DNA of 64,000 nt from an uncultured Burkholderiales bacterium (GCA_937891665.1 CALAGS010000236.1:1-64000); one strand, 5' to 3'; counted from the first letter of the stretch, positions 34,784 to 45,678 are shown. Numbers and translations: made by a program. The notes: generated from the letters alone by a model not told the origin.

Positions 34784-34826
34784 TCAAAAAAACAAGAAGG
34801 GCCCGACCCCCTGAGGAGCGGGCCCT
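34784..34826 (-). terminator. Hairpin terminator/attenuator between the binding protein gene and livH
   Basis: On the minus strand AGGGCCCG pairs with CGGGCCCT (arms 34819-34826 and 34798-34805) and is followed by a T-rich run (TTCTTGTTTTTTT). It lies between the substrate-binding protein gene and livH on the transcribed strand. This arrangement usually lets the binding protein be made in excess over the membrane parts. Confidence 0.75.
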
Positions 34827-34844
34827 ACTAAAGACTCACTCAAA

Positions 34845-36080
34845 TTAGCCTGGACGCTTCATTTGGCAGCTGGTGGGCGTGCTTGAAACGTAGGATGGGA
34901 ACTCTTTGACAGGCACCAAAGTCATGCCAGTGTTCTCAACACTGTAGTTGTACTTTTTGTCAACTTTGCTCCAAACGGTAAGGTACAAAGGCTGTTGCAA
35001 CTGGTGATCAGCTTTGCGCATTTGCACTTCACCATTGAACACGCTGGTTGTGGTCAGACCTTCCATGGCTGCGGCAACTTTGACTGGGTTAGTTGACTTG
35101 GCCTTGGCCATGGCATCGCCTAAAACAGCAAAGATGCTGTGGACGGAGCCAGTGTAAAAGTCATCATTGAATTTGGCTTTGAATTCTTCTTGCCATTTGT
35201 CCATCTGACCACCCATTTTGTAGTGACCATAGGCAATTTGGAAGACACGGCCTTCGCCGCTTTTACCCAAAGCGGTTGGCGTACCGGTGACACCTGTGTA
35301 GTAAGTGTAGAAATTGCCGTTGTAGCCACCTTCGTTGGCAGCTTTAACCAACAAGGCCAAGTCAGAGCCCCAGTTGCCAGTGACTACGGAGTCTGCACCA
35401 GATGCCTTGATTTTGGCGATGTAGGGAGCGAAATCGCGAACTTGAGCTAAGGGGTGCAAGTCTTCACCCACGATTTGAACATCGGGACGCTTGCGAGCAA
35501 TACCTTCTTTAAAGAACTTGGCAACTTGGTGGCCGTGTGAGTAGTTCTGATTCAGTAAGAAAACCTTTTTGGTTTCGGGGCGGTCTTTCATGAAGGTCGT
35601 GAGGGCTTCCATTTTCATGGAGGTGTCTGCGTCAAAACGGAAGTGCCAGTAGTTGCACTTGCTGTTGGTGAAATCTGGATCAACGGCTGAGTGATTCAAG
35701 AAAATAATTTCTTTGCCAGGGTTGCGTTCGTTGTATTTGCTCACAGCTTCAATCAAGGCACCAGCAACGCCAGAACCATTGCCCTGCGTGATGTAACGAA
35801 TACCTTGGTCAGTGGCCGCTTTCAAGACGTTCAAACTTTCTGCAGGGCTCAACTTGTTGTCAAAGCCCACGACTTCAAATTTGACGCCAGCCTTGTTCAA
35901 GGCACTGTACTTCTCTGCAAAAAACTGAAAGCTTTTGAGTTGGTTATTGCCCACAGGTGCCATGAGGCCTGACAAGGGGTCTATCCATGCAATTTTGACT
36001 GTTTCGCCTTTTTGAGCAAAAGCACCAAATGCACACATTGCCAAAGAGGCAGCGACAATCGAACGAACTGCAAATTTCAT
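34845..36080 (-). CDS. Liv-type ABC transporter periplasmic substrate-binding protein
   Basis: This 411-residue periplasmic binding protein of the LivK-like superfamily has a signal peptide MKFAVRSIVAASLAMCAFGAFAQ, with probable cleavage after FAQ. The mature part has VKIAWIDPLSG, VVGFDNKLSPAESLNVLKAATDQGIRYITQGNGSG and KKVFLLNQNYSHGHQVAKFF, typical of the fold. The ATG at 36080 is preferred because GGAG lies seven bases ahead and the signal peptide starts there. The context suggests an acyl or aromatic acid rather than an amino acid, but the sequence alone does not show the ligand. Confidence 0.92.
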   Translation of the reverse strand: MKFAVRSIVAASLAMCAFGAFAQKGETVKIAWIDPLSGLMAPVGNNQLKSFQFFAEKYSALNKAGVKFEVVGFDNKLSPAESLNVLKAATDQGIRYITQGNGSGVAGALIEAVSKYNERNPGKEIIFLNHSAVDPDFTNSKCNYWHFRFDADTSMKMEALTTFMKDRPETKKVFLLNQNYSHGHQVAKFFKEGIARKRPDVQIVGEDLHPLAQVRDFAPYIAKIKASGADSVVTGNWGSDLALLVKAANEGGYNGNFYTYYTGVTGTPTALGKSGEGRVFQIAYGHYKMGGQMDKWQEEFKAKFNDDFYTGSVHSIFAVLGDAMAKAKSTNPVKVAAAMEGLTTTSVFNGEVQMRKADHQLQQPLYLTVWSKVDKKYNYSVENTGMTLVPVKEFPSYVSSTPTSCQMKRPG

Positions 36081-36230
36081 ATTTAGCTCCAACAGTGATG
36101 AAAAAATTAACAGTGTCAGCGTAACTGTTTTGTAAGTTTTTTCGGTCGGGGTTTGCCCTAGGCGCTATCGCACAAGCGACTTAGAACTTTTCAAAAAAAA
36201 CTCACAAAAGGCAGACTCAGTTGATTTCGC

Positions 36231-37859
36231 TCAAAGGTTTGGCAATTTGTAGTCTGCCAATAGGGTACGCAGCTTGGTTTTCAGCATTTTCCCTGTGGCG
36301 CCTAAGGGTATTGCATCCACAAAAATAACATCATCGGGAATCTGCCATTTGGCCGTTTTGCCTTCGTAAAACTTCAACAAATCTGTCACGGATATTTCGG
36401 CACCCGGTTTTTTCACGACGCACACCACCGGCCGCTCATCCCATTTCGGATGGGGCATGCCAATGCATGCGGCCATCACAATATCTGGGTGCGCCATGGC
36501 AATGTTCTCAATGTCAATCGAGCTGATCCATTCCCCGCCAGACTTGATCACATCTTTGCTGCGATCCGTAATTTGCATGAACCCGTCTTCGTCAATGGTG
36601 GCAACATCACCTGTGGGAAACCAACCGTCTAGCAGCGGAGATGGCCCTTCTTGTTTGTAATACTCACGAATGATCCAAGGGCCCTTGACCAACAAATCGC
36701 CATAGGTTTTGCCATCGTGCGGCAAGGACTCGCCTGCTTCGTTCGCAATTTTCATGTCGACACCGAAGATGGCGCGGCCCTGCTTCAGTCGCAACTTCAT
36801 TTGCGCTTCTTCAGGTAAATCAAGGTGCTTGTTCTTCAAGGTGCAAAGCGTTCCGAGGGGGCTCATTTCGGTCATGCCCCATGCATGCAAAACATCAACA
36901 CCATAAGACTCACGGAAAGCATCAATCATGGCGGGAGGACAAGCCGAACCCCCGATGACCGTTCGCTTTAAAGAGGAGAAATTCAAAGCATGGGGTTTCA
37001 TATGGCTCAACAGCATTTGCCAAACGGTGGGTACACCGGCTGCAAAGGTCACCTTCTCTGCCTCAATCAATTCATAGATTGATTTGCCATCCAATGCAGG
37101 ACCTGGAAACACCAATTTCGCGCCCGTCATGGCTGCGCTGTAGGGGATGCCCCAAGCATTCACATGGAACATGGGCACGACCGGCAAAATCGAATCACGC
37201 GCAGAGATGCACATCACATCGGGCAAAGCCGCGGCATAGGCATGCAACAGGGTTGAGCGGTGGCTGTAAAGCGCAGCTTTGGGGTTGCCTGTTGTGCCGC
37301 TTGTGTAACACATGCTAGAAGCCGTGTTCTCATCCAGTTCTGGCCATGTGTAATGCGTTGATTGCCCCTCAAGCAAGGTCTCATAACTTGTTAAGTTGGG
37401 AATGCCAGAGTCGGCGGGCAGTTTGTCTGCGTCGCACATTGCGACCCAATGTTTGATCGTGGTGCATTTGGCATGAACCGCTTGCACCAGAGGCAGAAAT
37501 GTCATGTCAAAACATAGAATTTCGTCTTCTGCATGGTTGGCAATCCAAACCACTTGATCTGGGTGCAACCTAGGATTCAAAGTGTGCAGCACGCGCCCGG
37601 AACCGCTGACGCCAAAATAAAGTTCAAGGTGCCTGTAGCCGTTCCATGCCAGGGTGGCAACGCGCGCGCCTTGGGCCAATTTCAGGCTGTCTAAAGCATT
37701 GGCCATCTGTCTGGAACGATTTGCAACATCGGCCCAGGTGTAACGGTGAACGTCACCTTCCACTCGCCTAGACACAACTTCGCCGTCGCCATGGTGCCGA
37801 TTGGCAAATTCGATCAAGGAAGAAATCAGCAGAGATTGCTGTTGCATAAGTCCAAACAT
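36231..37859 (-). CDS. Acyl-CoA ligase (AMP-dependent, long-chain fatty-acid type)
   Basis: This 542-residue member of the ANL superfamily activates a carboxylic acid to its CoA ester through an acyl-AMP. Motifs are [16 protein letters not shown] (phosphate loop) at about 184-199, [43 protein letters not shown] at the hinge, and the C-terminal lysine loop [12 protein letters not shown]. The ATG at 37859 has GAGG seven bases upstream; the ORF-track start adds 69 unrelated residues running under selO. It precedes the Liv-type importer genes, so import and activation are probably linked. Confidence 0.92.
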   Translation of the reverse strand: MFGLMQQQSLLISSLIEFANRHHGDGEVVSRRVEGDVHRYTWADVANRSRQMANALDSLKLAQGARVATLAWNGYRHLELYFGVSGSGRVLHTLNPRLHPDQVVWIANHAEDEILCFDMTFLPLVQAVHAKCTTIKHWVAMCDADKLPADSGIPNLTSYETLLEGQSTHYTWPELDENTASSMCYTSGTTGNPKAALYSHRSTLLHAYAAALPDVMCISARDSILPVVPMFHVNAWGIPYSAAMTGAKLVFPGPALDGKSIYELIEAEKVTFAAGVPTVWQMLLSHMKPHALNFSSLKRTVIGGSACPPAMIDAFRESYGVDVLHAWGMTEMSPLGTLCTLKNKHLDLPEEAQMKLRLKQGRAIFGVDMKIANEAGESLPHDGKTYGDLLVKGPWIIREYYKQEGPSPLLDGWFPTGDVATIDEDGFMQITDRSKDVIKSGGEWISSIDIENIAMAHPDIVMAACIGMPHPKWDERPVVCVVKKPGAEISVTDLLKFYEGKTAKWQIPDDVIFVDAIPLGATGKMLKTKLRTLLADYKLPNL

Positions 37860-37965
37860 AAAAACCTCAAAAAATTGCAATAGACCGCTTTTTAGCACGT
37901 CTGCCAATCGGCCCCTCAAAACCAGTGCGGCAACAGGTGCATCCAAAGGCGAAGACAATATCGAC

Positions 37966-39444
37966 ATGACTTGGATCAATCGACTGAATTCCCTAGGGCC
38001 TAGCTTCACCACGGAAGTCATGCCAACCCCTGTTCCCGAGCCTAGCTGGGTTGCCCAAAATTTCAAATTAGGGCAAGACTTGGGGCTGCCTGATGAGTGG
38101 CTGAATGGCGCTGAAGGGCTAGCCGTTTTCAGTGGAAATGGCTTGTGGGAGGGTATGCAAACCCGAGCCAGTGTTTACAGTGGTCACCAGTTTGGACAAT
38201 GGGCAGGTCAATTGGGTGATGGCCGAGCATTGAGCTTAGGTGAATATGCCAGTCCCAAAGGTACTGTAGAAATACAACTTAAAGGCGCAGGCAAGACACC
38301 CTATTCCAGAATGGGTGATGGGCGCGCCGTTTTGCGCTCTAGCATTCGAGAGTACCTGTGCAGCGAGGCCATGGCAGGGTTGGGAATTCCCACTACGCGA
38401 GCACTTTGTTTAACGGGCTCGCCTCTTCCCGTTCTGCGTGAGGAACTAGAAACAGCCGCCATCGTGACCCGAACCGCCTCAAGCTTCATTCGATTTGGAC
38501 ATTTCGAACATTTTGCAAACAGTGCCTCACCCAATGGCATTGGGCATTTGAAACAATTGGCAGATTACGTCATCGCGCATCACTTTGAAGCACAAGACTT
38601 CTCATCTGACAACCCCTATGCAACGCTCTTGGAAAAAGTGAGTGTCAGCACGGCTAAGTTGATAGCGCAATGGCAAGCAGTTGGTTTTTGTCATGGCGTC
38701 ATGAACACCGACAACATGAGCATCCTGGGACTGACACTCGACTACGGCCCTTTCCAGTTTTTAGATGGCTTTAACCCTCGGCACATTTGCAACCATTCAG
38801 ACTCGATGGGACGCTATGCCTATGATCGTCAACCGCAAGTGGCTTACTGGAATTTATTTTGTTTGGCCCAAGCTTTAATGCCACTCATCGAGGAACAAGA
38901 TTTGGCCATGAAGGCTTTGGAACCCTACAAATCCGCCTTTGCCGAAAGTTGGGAAATTGGCTTTTTGAACAAATTGGGCATGGAAAAACAACAAGATCCT
39001 TCTCTTGCCAGTGACGACAAAACACTGCTCAACGATTTGCTTCAATTGCTTGCCAACGAGCAAGTTGATTTCACTATTTTTTGGCGCAGACTCAGCCACG
39101 CCGCACCCACCACAGATGCCGCAAGTTCAGAATGGCAATCTGTGGCCGATGTGTTCATTGATCAATCAGCTTGGAGCCAATGGCGCAATCGGTATTTGTC
39201 TCGGTTGCAAAAAAGCCCCGCCAATAGGGCCGTTCGGAAGATGCTTCAAGTCAACCCTAAATTTGTGCTTCGCAATCATTTGGCAGAAGCCGCAATTCAA
39301 AAGTCAAAAAAGGGCGACCATTCAGAGGTCGATACGCTTTTCAAATTGCTACAGTCTCCCTTCGAGGAACATTCGCAGTTTGAGCGCTACGCCAATTTAC
39401 CGCCCGATTGGGCTGCCAACATCGAGATCAGTTGCTCGTCCTAG
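37966..39444 (+). CDS. selO: Protein adenylyltransferase SelO (YdiU/UPF0061 family)
   Basis: This 492-residue pseudokinase-fold enzyme transfers AMP to Ser, Thr or Tyr of proteins, in other bacteria tied to redox stress. Family blocks are SVYSGHQFGQWAGQLGDGRA at about 67-86, LKGAGKTPYSRMGDGRAVLRSSIREYLCSEAM at about 100-131, and FCHGVMNTDNMSILGLTLDYGPFQFLD at about 243-269, which carry the nucleotide and metal residues. The ATG at 37966 is used because the ORF-track start adds 55 residues overlapping the divergent ligase. The C-terminus ends ISCSS and has no selenocysteine codon. It precedes msrB. Confidence 0.92.
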   Translation: MTWINRLNSLGPSFTTEVMPTPVPEPSWVAQNFKLGQDLGLPDEWLNGAEGLAVFSGNGLWEGMQTRASVYSGHQFGQWAGQLGDGRALSLGEYASPKGTVEIQLKGAGKTPYSRMGDGRAVLRSSIREYLCSEAMAGLGIPTTRALCLTGSPLPVLREELETAAIVTRTASSFIRFGHFEHFANSASPNGIGHLKQLADYVIAHHFEAQDFSSDNPYATLLEKVSVSTAKLIAQWQAVGFCHGVMNTDNMSILGLTLDYGPFQFLDGFNPRHICNHSDSMGRYAYDRQPQVAYWNLFCLAQALMPLIEEQDLAMKALEPYKSAFAESWEIGFLNKLGMEKQQDPSLASDDKTLLNDLLQLLANEQVDFTIFWRRLSHAAPTTDAASSEWQSVADVFIDQSAWSQWRNRYLSRLQKSPANRAVRKMLQVNPKFVLRNHLAEAAIQKSKKGDHSEVDTLFKLLQSPFEEHSQFERYANLPPDWAANIEISCSS

Positions 39445-39499
39445 GACAAAATTGCTCTAGCAACGTCAATCACCCCATTTCAACAAGTAGACTTTCACC

Positions 39500-39913
39500 A
39501 TGTCGCAAACTAAATTACCGAAAACAGATGCCGAATGGCGGGCTTGGCTGATTGCAAAGAATGCCGAGCCTCTGGCCTTTGAAGTCACTCGCCGAGCAGC
39601 CACCGAGCGACCTTATACGGGCAAATACGAAACACATTGGGAGCCTGGCCAGTACAACTGTATTTGTTGTGATGCCAAGCTTTTTGATTCGTCGACCAAA
39701 TTTGATGCAGGCTGCGGTTGGCCTTCTTTCTACCAAGCAGCAGAGCCCCACGCAGTTGCACAAAATGTTGACCGAAGCCACGGCATGGTTCGAGTTGAAA
39801 GTGTCTGTGCCCAATGCGGCGCTCATTTAGGCCATGTTTTTGAAGATGGCCCTGAGCCCACTGGTTTGCGTTATTGCATGAATTCAGCTTCTTTGAATTT
39901 TCAGAAATGCTAA
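39500..39913 (+). CDS. msrB: Peptide-methionine (R)-S-oxide reductase
   Basis: This 137-residue enzyme reduces methionine-R-sulfoxide in proteins. The two CxxC zinc pairs (CICCDAKLF and SVCAQCGAH) are present, as are [12 protein letters not shown] and the catalytic Cys in RYCMNSASL near the C-terminus. Length and layout are normal. It lies 55 bp behind selO and one base before yciB, so a redox or stress-related cotranscription is likely. Confidence 0.95.
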   Translation: MSQTKLPKTDAEWRAWLIAKNAEPLAFEVTRRAATERPYTGKYETHWEPGQYNCICCDAKLFDSSTKFDAGCGWPSFYQAAEPHAVAQNVDRSHGMVRVESVCAQCGAHLGHVFEDGPEPTGLRYCMNSASLNFQKC

Positions 39914-39914
39914 T

Positions 39915-40472
39915 ATGAAAATAGCGCTTGACCTTTTTCCGATCCTGCTTTTCTTCGCAGCCTACAAATTTGGAACCATTTACGAAGCAACCGCTGTGTT
40001 GATGGTCGCTACCTTGGTGCAAAGCCTGTTGATGTACCGCCTTGAAGGCAAATTGGCAACCATGCAAAAGGTAACGCTGGCCCTCATTGTGGTTTTTGGC
40101 AGCTTAACCCTCCTCTTACAAGACGAACGCTTCATCAAATACAAGCCCACGCTGCTTTACAGTTGCATGGCCTTGGGTTTGTTTTTTTCTCAGTACGTCC
40201 TCAAGAAGAATTTCTTAAAAACAATGCTTGGCAGTCAGGTCAATTTACCTGACGCCAATTGGCAAACTTTGAGTGTGTCTTGGATTGCGTACTGTATTTT
40301 CATGGCGACGACCAACGCCTATGTGGCTTATGAATTCAGTACGGATGATTGGGTGAATTTCAAAATTTGGGGCTATATATTCCCTTTGACCTTCATAGTT
40401 GGAACCGGCATTTACATCGCTAAAAACGTGGCCCCCTCAGAATCTACCGCTGATGACGAAACCACCAAGTAA
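39915..40472 (+). CDS. yciB: Inner membrane septation protein A (YciB/IspZ)
   Basis: This 185-residue multispanning membrane protein of the YciB family is involved in envelope integrity and septation. The family start MKIALDLFPILLFFAAYKFGTIYEAT is clear, followed by about five hydrophobic segments and WIAYCIFMATTNAYVAYEFSTDDWVNFKIWG. Its ATG is one base after the msrB stop, so the two are closely coupled. Confidence 0.95.
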   Translation: MKIALDLFPILLFFAAYKFGTIYEATAVLMVATLVQSLLMYRLEGKLATMQKVTLALIVVFGSLTLLLQDERFIKYKPTLLYSCMALGLFFSQYVLKKNFLKTMLGSQVNLPDANWQTLSVSWIAYCIFMATTNAYVAYEFSTDDWVNFKIWGYIFPLTFIVGTGIYIAKNVAPSESTADDETTK

Positions 40473-40481
40473 AGCTCAAGT

Positions 40482-40775
40482 ATGAATCTGAAAACAAATC
40501 TCCCCACAAATACATCATGGCAACCCCTCATGGTGGCCGCCTTGACAAACAGCTTTGAACCCAGCTTTTTAGAGGTCATTGATGAAAGTGCCCAACACGC
40601 AGGCCATGCCGGCGCCAGTGAGTCAGGCCTTAACAGCCATTTCAGGGTTTTGATTGCTTCTGCTCATTTTGAAAAGCTCAACCGCGTGCAGCGGCATCGC
40701 CTTGTGTATGATTCGCTCCAAGAATTCTTGGACAATGGGCTTCATGCCCTGGCCATAGAATTTCGATCCAACTAA
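40482..40775 (+). CDS. BolA family protein
   Basis: This 97-residue BolA/YrbA-like protein has the helix-turn region with HAGHAGASESGLNSHFRVLIAS at about 45-66 and LNRVQRHRLVYDSLQEFL at about 72-89, the conserved RxxRHRLVY block. BolA proteins partner with monothiol glutaredoxins and affect iron and envelope functions. It lies nine bases behind yciB and 25 before the peptidyl-prolyl isomerase gene, a frequent yciB-bolA-ppiase order in this group. Confidence 0.92.
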   Translation: MNLKTNLPTNTSWQPLMVAALTNSFEPSFLEVIDESAQHAGHAGASESGLNSHFRVLIASAHFEKLNRVQRHRLVYDSLQEFLDNGLHALAIEFRSN

Positions 40776-40800
40776 ATTTAATTGCAATCTGAGGAATCTG

Positions 40801-41574
40801 ATGAAACTTTCGAAATTGGCCTTGAGCTTGGTCGCTGTATTGAGCTTCTCTGCAATGGCGCAGAATTTGGCAGTGGTCAACGGCAAGCCTGTACCCAGTT
40901 CTCGCGTAGAGGCGCTGAAGCAGCAAGTTGAGCGCTCTGGCAGACCCGTCACCCCAGAAATCTTGGCACAAATCAAAGAAGAACTCATTGCACGTGAAAT
41001 CTTTATGCAAGAAGCCCGCAAACGTGGCTTAGACGCCAGCGAAGACTACAAAGCGCAGTTGGAATTGGCCCGCCAGAGCCTTTTGATTCGTGAGTTGTTT
41101 GCCAACTTCCAGAAAAAAAATCCGGTGACCGACGCCGAAATCAAAGGCGAGTATGACAAATTTGTGGCAGCCAATGGTGGCAAAGAATACCGTGCACGTC
41201 ACATCTTGGTTGAAAAAGAAGACGAAGCCACGGCCCTGATTGCTGACCTGAAAAAGGGTGGCAAATTTGAAGACTTGGCGAAGAAAGCTTCTAAAGATCC
41301 AGGCTCTGGCGCCAATGGTGGCGATTTGGATTGGGCCAGTGCAGCCAGTTACGTCCCTGAGTTTTCCAATGCCATGATCAAGCTTGAAAAAGGCCAACTC
41401 ACTGAGACCCCGGTCAAAAGCCAATTCGGCTTTCACATCATTCGTCTCGATGACGTGCGCGAAGCGCAGTTGCCGCCATTGGATGAGGTCAAACCTCAAA
41501 TTACCCAACAACTGACCCAATCTAAATTGAGCAAATTCCAAGAAGATTTGCGCGCAAAAGCCAAAGTCAAATAA
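40801..41574 (+). CDS. Periplasmic parvulin-type peptidyl-prolyl isomerase
   Basis: This 257-residue exported foldase has a signal peptide MKLSKLALSLVAVLSFSAMAQ. An N-terminal helical chaperone-like region is followed by a PpiC/parvulin domain at about 130-225: YRARHILVEKEDEATALIADLKKG, ASKDPGSGANGGDLDW, and VKSQFGFHIIRLDDVR. The domain order resembles PrsA/SurA-like helpers of outer-membrane protein folding. A strong hairpin terminator follows. Confidence 0.93.
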   Translation: MKLSKLALSLVAVLSFSAMAQNLAVVNGKPVPSSRVEALKQQVERSGRPVTPEILAQIKEELIAREIFMQEARKRGLDASEDYKAQLELARQSLLIRELFANFQKKNPVTDAEIKGEYDKFVAANGGKEYRARHILVEKEDEATALIADLKKGGKFEDLAKKASKDPGSGANGGDLDWASAASYVPEFSNAMIKLEKGQLTETPVKSQFGFHIIRLDDVREAQLPPLDEVKPQITQQLTQSKLSKFQEDLRAKAKVK

Positions 41575-41615
41575 AGATCTTCAACTTCGAACTGCCCTTC
41601 TCTTCAAGGGCTTTT

Positions 41616-41651
41616 AAAGCACTTGAGACTTCACAGTTCAAGTGCTTTTTT
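41616..41651 (+). terminator. Rho-independent terminator after the peptidyl-prolyl isomerase gene
   Basis: AAAGCACTTGA (41616-41626) pairs perfectly with TCAAGTGCTTT (41638-41648) around an 11-base loop, and the T-run extends to 41651. It ends the selO-msrB-yciB-bolA-ppiase run. It touches the purL stop codon on the opposite strand. Confidence 0.85.
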
Positions 41652-44600
41652 ATCGCAACCAACGCCTTGCGTTTTGCCACATTCTGAGCCACGGGCTGTA
41701 CGCTGAAACATCCTGGGGCGTATAGCTCATCTGAACATTTCGAAACACCCGCTCTGGGTGCGGCATCATGGCAGTAAAGCGCCCATCAGGGGTGGTGACT
41801 GCGGTCAGTCCGGCAGGACTGCCGTTGGGATTGGCAGGATAGTTTTGTGTCACAACACCAGTGTTGTCCACAAAGCGCAGGGCTGCAATGGCTTGTTGTG
41901 CGTCGCCGCGAAACTTGAAGTTGGCAAAACCTTCACCATGCGCTACAGCAATGGGCATGCGGCTTCCAGCCATGTCATGGAAGAAAAGACTGGGCGATGG
42001 CAACACTTCAACCATTGACAGTCTGGCTTCAAAACGCTCACTTTGATTGGTCGTAAATCGAGGCCAATGTTGTGCACCTGGAATGATATTGGCTAATTCA
42101 GCAAACATTTGGCAGCCATTGCACACACCCAATCCAAAAGTGTCTGTGCGCGAAAAGTAAGCTTGGAATTCATCGGACAACAAGGAATTGAAAGTGATGC
42201 TGCGGGCCCAACCAATGCCAGCACCTAAGGTATCGCCATAACTGAAACCACCGCAAGCCACAAGGCCTTGAAAATCTTTCAAACTCACACGGCCTGTTTG
42301 CAAGTCAGTCATGTGAACGTCATACGCTTCGAATCCTGCTTGCGTAAAAGCATAGGCCATCTCAACATGAGAATTAACACCTTGCTCTCGCAAAATTGCA
42401 ACGCGGGGTTTGGCCAAATTAAGCCAAGGTGCTGCCACATTGTCTTCCGGCTTAAAACTGAGCGAAACATGCAAGCCTGGATTGTTCAATTTGCCAACCC
42501 CTGCATGCTCCATATCAGCACAAACAGCGTTATCGCGTTGCTGGCAAATTTTCCAACTGACGCTGTCCCACACTTGGTGCAAGTCTTCAATCTTGGCAGT
42601 GAAAACTTCTTTGGCATCACGCCAAATACTCAAAGCACCTACACCTTTGTCAATGGCTGAGTGGGCAGGCCGCGTTTTGCCAACAACATGACTGTGCTTC
42701 GAGAGACTGTGCTCCCGCAAGACCTGCATCACCTCTGTACGGTCTTGGGTTGCAATTTGAATGACCACACCCAACTCTTCATTGAACAAGGCTTTGAGGG
42801 TCAATTCTTCTCTTCGCGCATTGACTTGTTGCGCCCAATTTTTGGCATCGCCATACTCAGCGCGGCTATCAGAAATACCATCGCCTTCTGTGACCAAGAT
42901 GTCCAGATTGAGGGCGACGCCTACTTGACCTGCAAAACACATTTCTGCCACGGTGCTTAGCAAGCCACCATCACTGCGATCGTGATAGGCCAAAATTTTG
43001 CCTTGAGAGCGGAGCAAGTTAATGACCTTGACCAAATTCACCAAGTTTTCAGGTGCGTCCAGATCGGGAACTTGGTCGCCTGATTGATTCAGAACTTGGC
43101 CCAAAATACTGCCGCCCATGCGGCTTTGTCCTTGGCCTAGGTCAATCAAAATCAAGGAGGTGTCCGTGATGCTGGCGTTCAACTGCGGCGTCAAGGTACC
43201 GCGCACATCTTGCAAGCTGGCAAAGGCACTCACGATCAAACTCACAGGCGAAGTGACCTTGTGCGCTACACCCGCGTGTGACCATTGTGTTTTCATCGAC
43301 AAACTGTCTTTGCCCACTGGAATTGAAATACCCAAGGCAGGACACAATTCAAGGCCTACGGCTTTCACGGTTTCGTAAAGTGCCGCATCTTCGCCAGGCT
43401 CGCCACACGCAGCCATCCAGTTGGCACTGAGTTTGACGCGATCAAGTTCAATGGGGGCCGCCAACAAATTGGTAATGGCCTCGGCTACGGCCATGCGGCC
43501 TGATGCCGCTGCATCGACGCTGGCCAAAGGGGTGCGCTCGCCCATGCTCATGGCCTCCCCTTTGAAGCCTTGATAGTCTGCCAATGTCACCGCACAATCG
43601 GCCACTGGCACTTGCCATGGCCCCGCCATTTGATCGCGGTGAGTTAAACCGCCCACAGTGCGATCGCCAATGGTGATGAGAAATCTTTTGGATGCAACTG
43701 TCGGATGACTGAGCACATTCAAGATGGACTCTTGCAAACTCACGCCAGTGAGATTCATAGGCGTGGTGTTGCGCTGCACTGAAGTCACATCGCGGTGCAT
43801 TTTGGGAGGCTTGCCCAACAACACATTCATTGGCATATTGACAGGATGTTTCAAGCCCTCGACAGCAGCGAGGTCATCTGTCAAAACCAATTGGCGCTCT
43901 TCAGTGGCAACACCTACTACCGCAAATGGGCAACGCTCTCTTTGGCAAAACGACTTGAACAACTCAAGCGATGCAGGCGCAATGGCCAATACATAGCGTT
44001 CTTGACTTTCATTTGACCAGATCTCTTTGGGTGAGAGGCCAGATGCCTCCAAGGGCACAGCACGCAAATCAAAACGAGCGCCTCGTCCTGCATCGTTTGT
44101 CAATTCTGGAAACGCATTGGACAAACCACCTGCGCCCACATCGTGAATGGCCAAAATAGGATTGTCATGGCCCATGACCCAACAATGGTTAATGACTTCC
44201 TGCGCCCGTCTTTCAATTTCAGGATTGCCGCGTTGCACCGAGTCAAAGTCTAAGTTGGCAGCATTGGCGCCAGAGGCCATTGAACTGGCTGCACTGCCGC
44301 CCATGCCGATGAGCATGCCAGGCCCCCCCAATTGAATTAAAAGTGTGCCAGCAGGAAATAGAATTTTTTGAGTTTGAACATCGTCGATGACCCCCAAGCC
44401 ACCCGCAATCATGATGGGCTTGTGGTAACCACGAAGCACGCCGTCGACCACTTGCTCGTATTCGCGAAAATAGCCCAACAAATTGGGTCGACCAAATTCG
44501 TTGTTGAACGCTGCACCGCCCAAAGGACCTTCAGTCATGATTTGCAAGGCGCTTGCAAGGTGTGCTGGTTTCCCATGGGGGCTGTCCCACAATTTTGAGA

Positions 44601-45639
44601 CTGTGAAGCCCGTTAATCCCGCCTTGGGTTTGGAGCCACGTCCCGTTGCGCCTTCATCCCGAATTTCGCCGCCAGCGCCGGTAGATGCGCCCGGGAAGGG
44701 TGAAATAGCGGTTGGATGGTTGTGAGTTTCGACCTTCATTAACACATGGTGAAGCGCTTTTTCTTTTTGGTAGACGCCGCCCTGTTTCGCCACAAAACGC
44801 TCAACTTCATGACCTGCCATGACAGACGCGTTGTCGGAATAAGCTACAACCGTGTGCTGTGGATTTTGTTGATGGGTATGTCGAATCATGCCAAACAAAC
44901 TGTGCGCTTGGTCTAGTCCATCAAGGGTGAATTGCGCATTGAAAATTTTGTGTCTGCAATGCTCGCTGTTGGCTTGCGCAAACATCATCAGTTCAACGTC
45001 ACTGGGGTTTCGGCCTAATTGTTGGAATGAATTGAGCAGATAATCAATTTCGTCTTCTGCCAATGCCAAGCCAAACTCTTGGTTGGCTTTGACCAAGGCT
45101 TCACGGCCACCCACCAGCACATCAACGTGTAAAAGTGATGGCGCCTGCAGCTCCGTAAAAAGGGCCAATGCATCTTCTCGTTTTGCAAGGATGGATTCGG
45201 TCATTCTGTCGTGCAGCAAGTCTGACAACTTCAAGAGCGTTTCAGCCGAAGTGGCTTTGGCCGCTGAAGCACTTTTAAAATGCAATGAATACACAAGCAA
45301 GCGTTCAATTCGGCGAACCATCAAGCCACAGTTGTGGGCGATGTCGGTGGCTTTCGAAGCCCAAGGCGAGACAGTGCCAAGCCTTGGCGATACAAAAATT
45401 TGATGGGATGTAGCGGAGGTCGATGACGCTGCGTTAAAGGGCTGACCATACGTGAGGAGCTCAGACAAAATCGACTTTTGATGAGCGTCAAAGGGTGATG
45501 CACTGACGACCAAGTGCAAATACTGGCCTGTCAGCGTCCTGATTTCAGGGCAATGAGCCTGCAACCGAGGTAACAATTGCTGGGTGCGGAAATCGCTGAG
45601 GGCGTTACCGCCTTCTAAGATGAGAGTTTGCAGGGTCAC
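41650..45639 (-). CDS. purL: Phosphoribosylformylglycinamidine synthase (single-chain)
   Basis: This 1329-residue enzyme carries out step 4 of purine synthesis, joining FGAR and glutamine-derived ammonia. It is the large single-chain form with the glutaminase fused at the C-terminus. Visible are [17 protein letters not shown] near residue 225, [29 protein letters not shown] near 305-335, and the glutaminase parts [35 protein letters not shown] with the nucleophile Cys, and [10 protein letters not shown] at the end. The start codon is GTG, with AAGG eight bases ahead. It is divergent from map across 131 bp. Confidence 0.97.
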   Translation of the reverse strand: MTLQTLILEGGNALSDFRTQQLLPRLQAHCPEIRTLTGQYLHLVVSASPFDAHQKSILSELLTYGQPFNAASSTSATSHQIFVSPRLGTVSPWASKATDIAHNCGLMVRRIERLLVYSLHFKSASAAKATSAETLLKLSDLLHDRMTESILAKREDALALFTELQAPSLLHVDVLVGGREALVKANQEFGLALAEDEIDYLLNSFQQLGRNPSDVELMMFAQANSEHCRHKIFNAQFTLDGLDQAHSLFGMIRHTHQQNPQHTVVAYSDNASVMAGHEVERFVAKQGGVYQKEKALHHVLMKVETHNHPTAISPFPGASTGAGGEIRDEGATGRGSKPKAGLTGFTVSKLWDSPHGKPAHLASALQIMTEGPLGGAAFNNEFGRPNLLGYFREYEQVVDGVLRGYHKPIMIAGGLGVIDDVQTQKILFPAGTLLIQLGGPGMLIGMGGSAASSMASGANAANLDFDSVQRGNPEIERRAQEVINHCWVMGHDNPILAIHDVGAGGLSNAFPELTNDAGRGARFDLRAVPLEASGLSPKEIWSNESQERYVLAIAPASLELFKSFCQRERCPFAVVGVATEERQLVLTDDLAAVEGLKHPVNMPMNVLLGKPPKMHRDVTSVQRNTTPMNLTGVSLQESILNVLSHPTVASKRFLITIGDRTVGGLTHRDQMAGPWQVPVADCAVTLADYQGFKGEAMSMGERTPLASVDAAASGRMAVAEAITNLLAAPIELDRVKLSANWMAACGEPGEDAALYETVKAVGLELCPALGISIPVGKDSLSMKTQWSHAGVAHKVTSPVSLIVSAFASLQDVRGTLTPQLNASITDTSLILIDLGQGQSRMGGSILGQVLNQSGDQVPDLDAPENLVNLVKVINLLRSQGKILAYHDRSDGGLLSTVAEMCFAGQVGVALNLDILVTEGDGISDSRAEYGDAKNWAQQVNARREELTLKALFNEELGVVIQIATQDRTEVMQVLREHSLSKHSHVVGKTRPAHSAIDKGVGALSIWRDAKEVFTAKIEDLHQVWDSVSWKICQQRDNAVCADMEHAGVGKLNNPGLHVSLSFKPEDNVAAPWLNLAKPRVAILREQGVNSHVEMAYAFTQAGFEAYDVHMTDLQTGRVSLKDFQGLVACGGFSYGDTLGAGIGWARSITFNSLLSDEFQAYFSRTDTFGLGVCNGCQMFAELANIIPGAQHWPRFTTNQSERFEARLSMVEVLPSPSLFFHDMAGSRMPIAVAHGEGFANFKFRGDAQQAIAALRFVDNTGVVTQNYPANPNGSPAGLTAVTTPDGRFTAMMPHPERVFRNVQMSYTPQDVSAYSPWLRMWQNARRWLR

Positions 45640-45678
45640 AGGGTGGCCTTGAGGGCAAGAGGGAACAGTGTCTCAAAT

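Noticed and set aside
36081-36230. AACAGT/ACTGTT inverted repeat upstream of the binding protein gene
   Set aside because: The six-base arms with a nine-base loop are too short to separate from chance, and the possible -35/-10 pair there is poorly spaced.
39455-39470. TTGCT-CT-AGCAA mini-palindrome before msrB
   Set aside because: A five-pair stem is too weak to support a regulatory call.
41029-41541. 170-residue minus-strand ORF inside the parvulin gene
   Set aside because: It is a shadow of a clear exported foldase.
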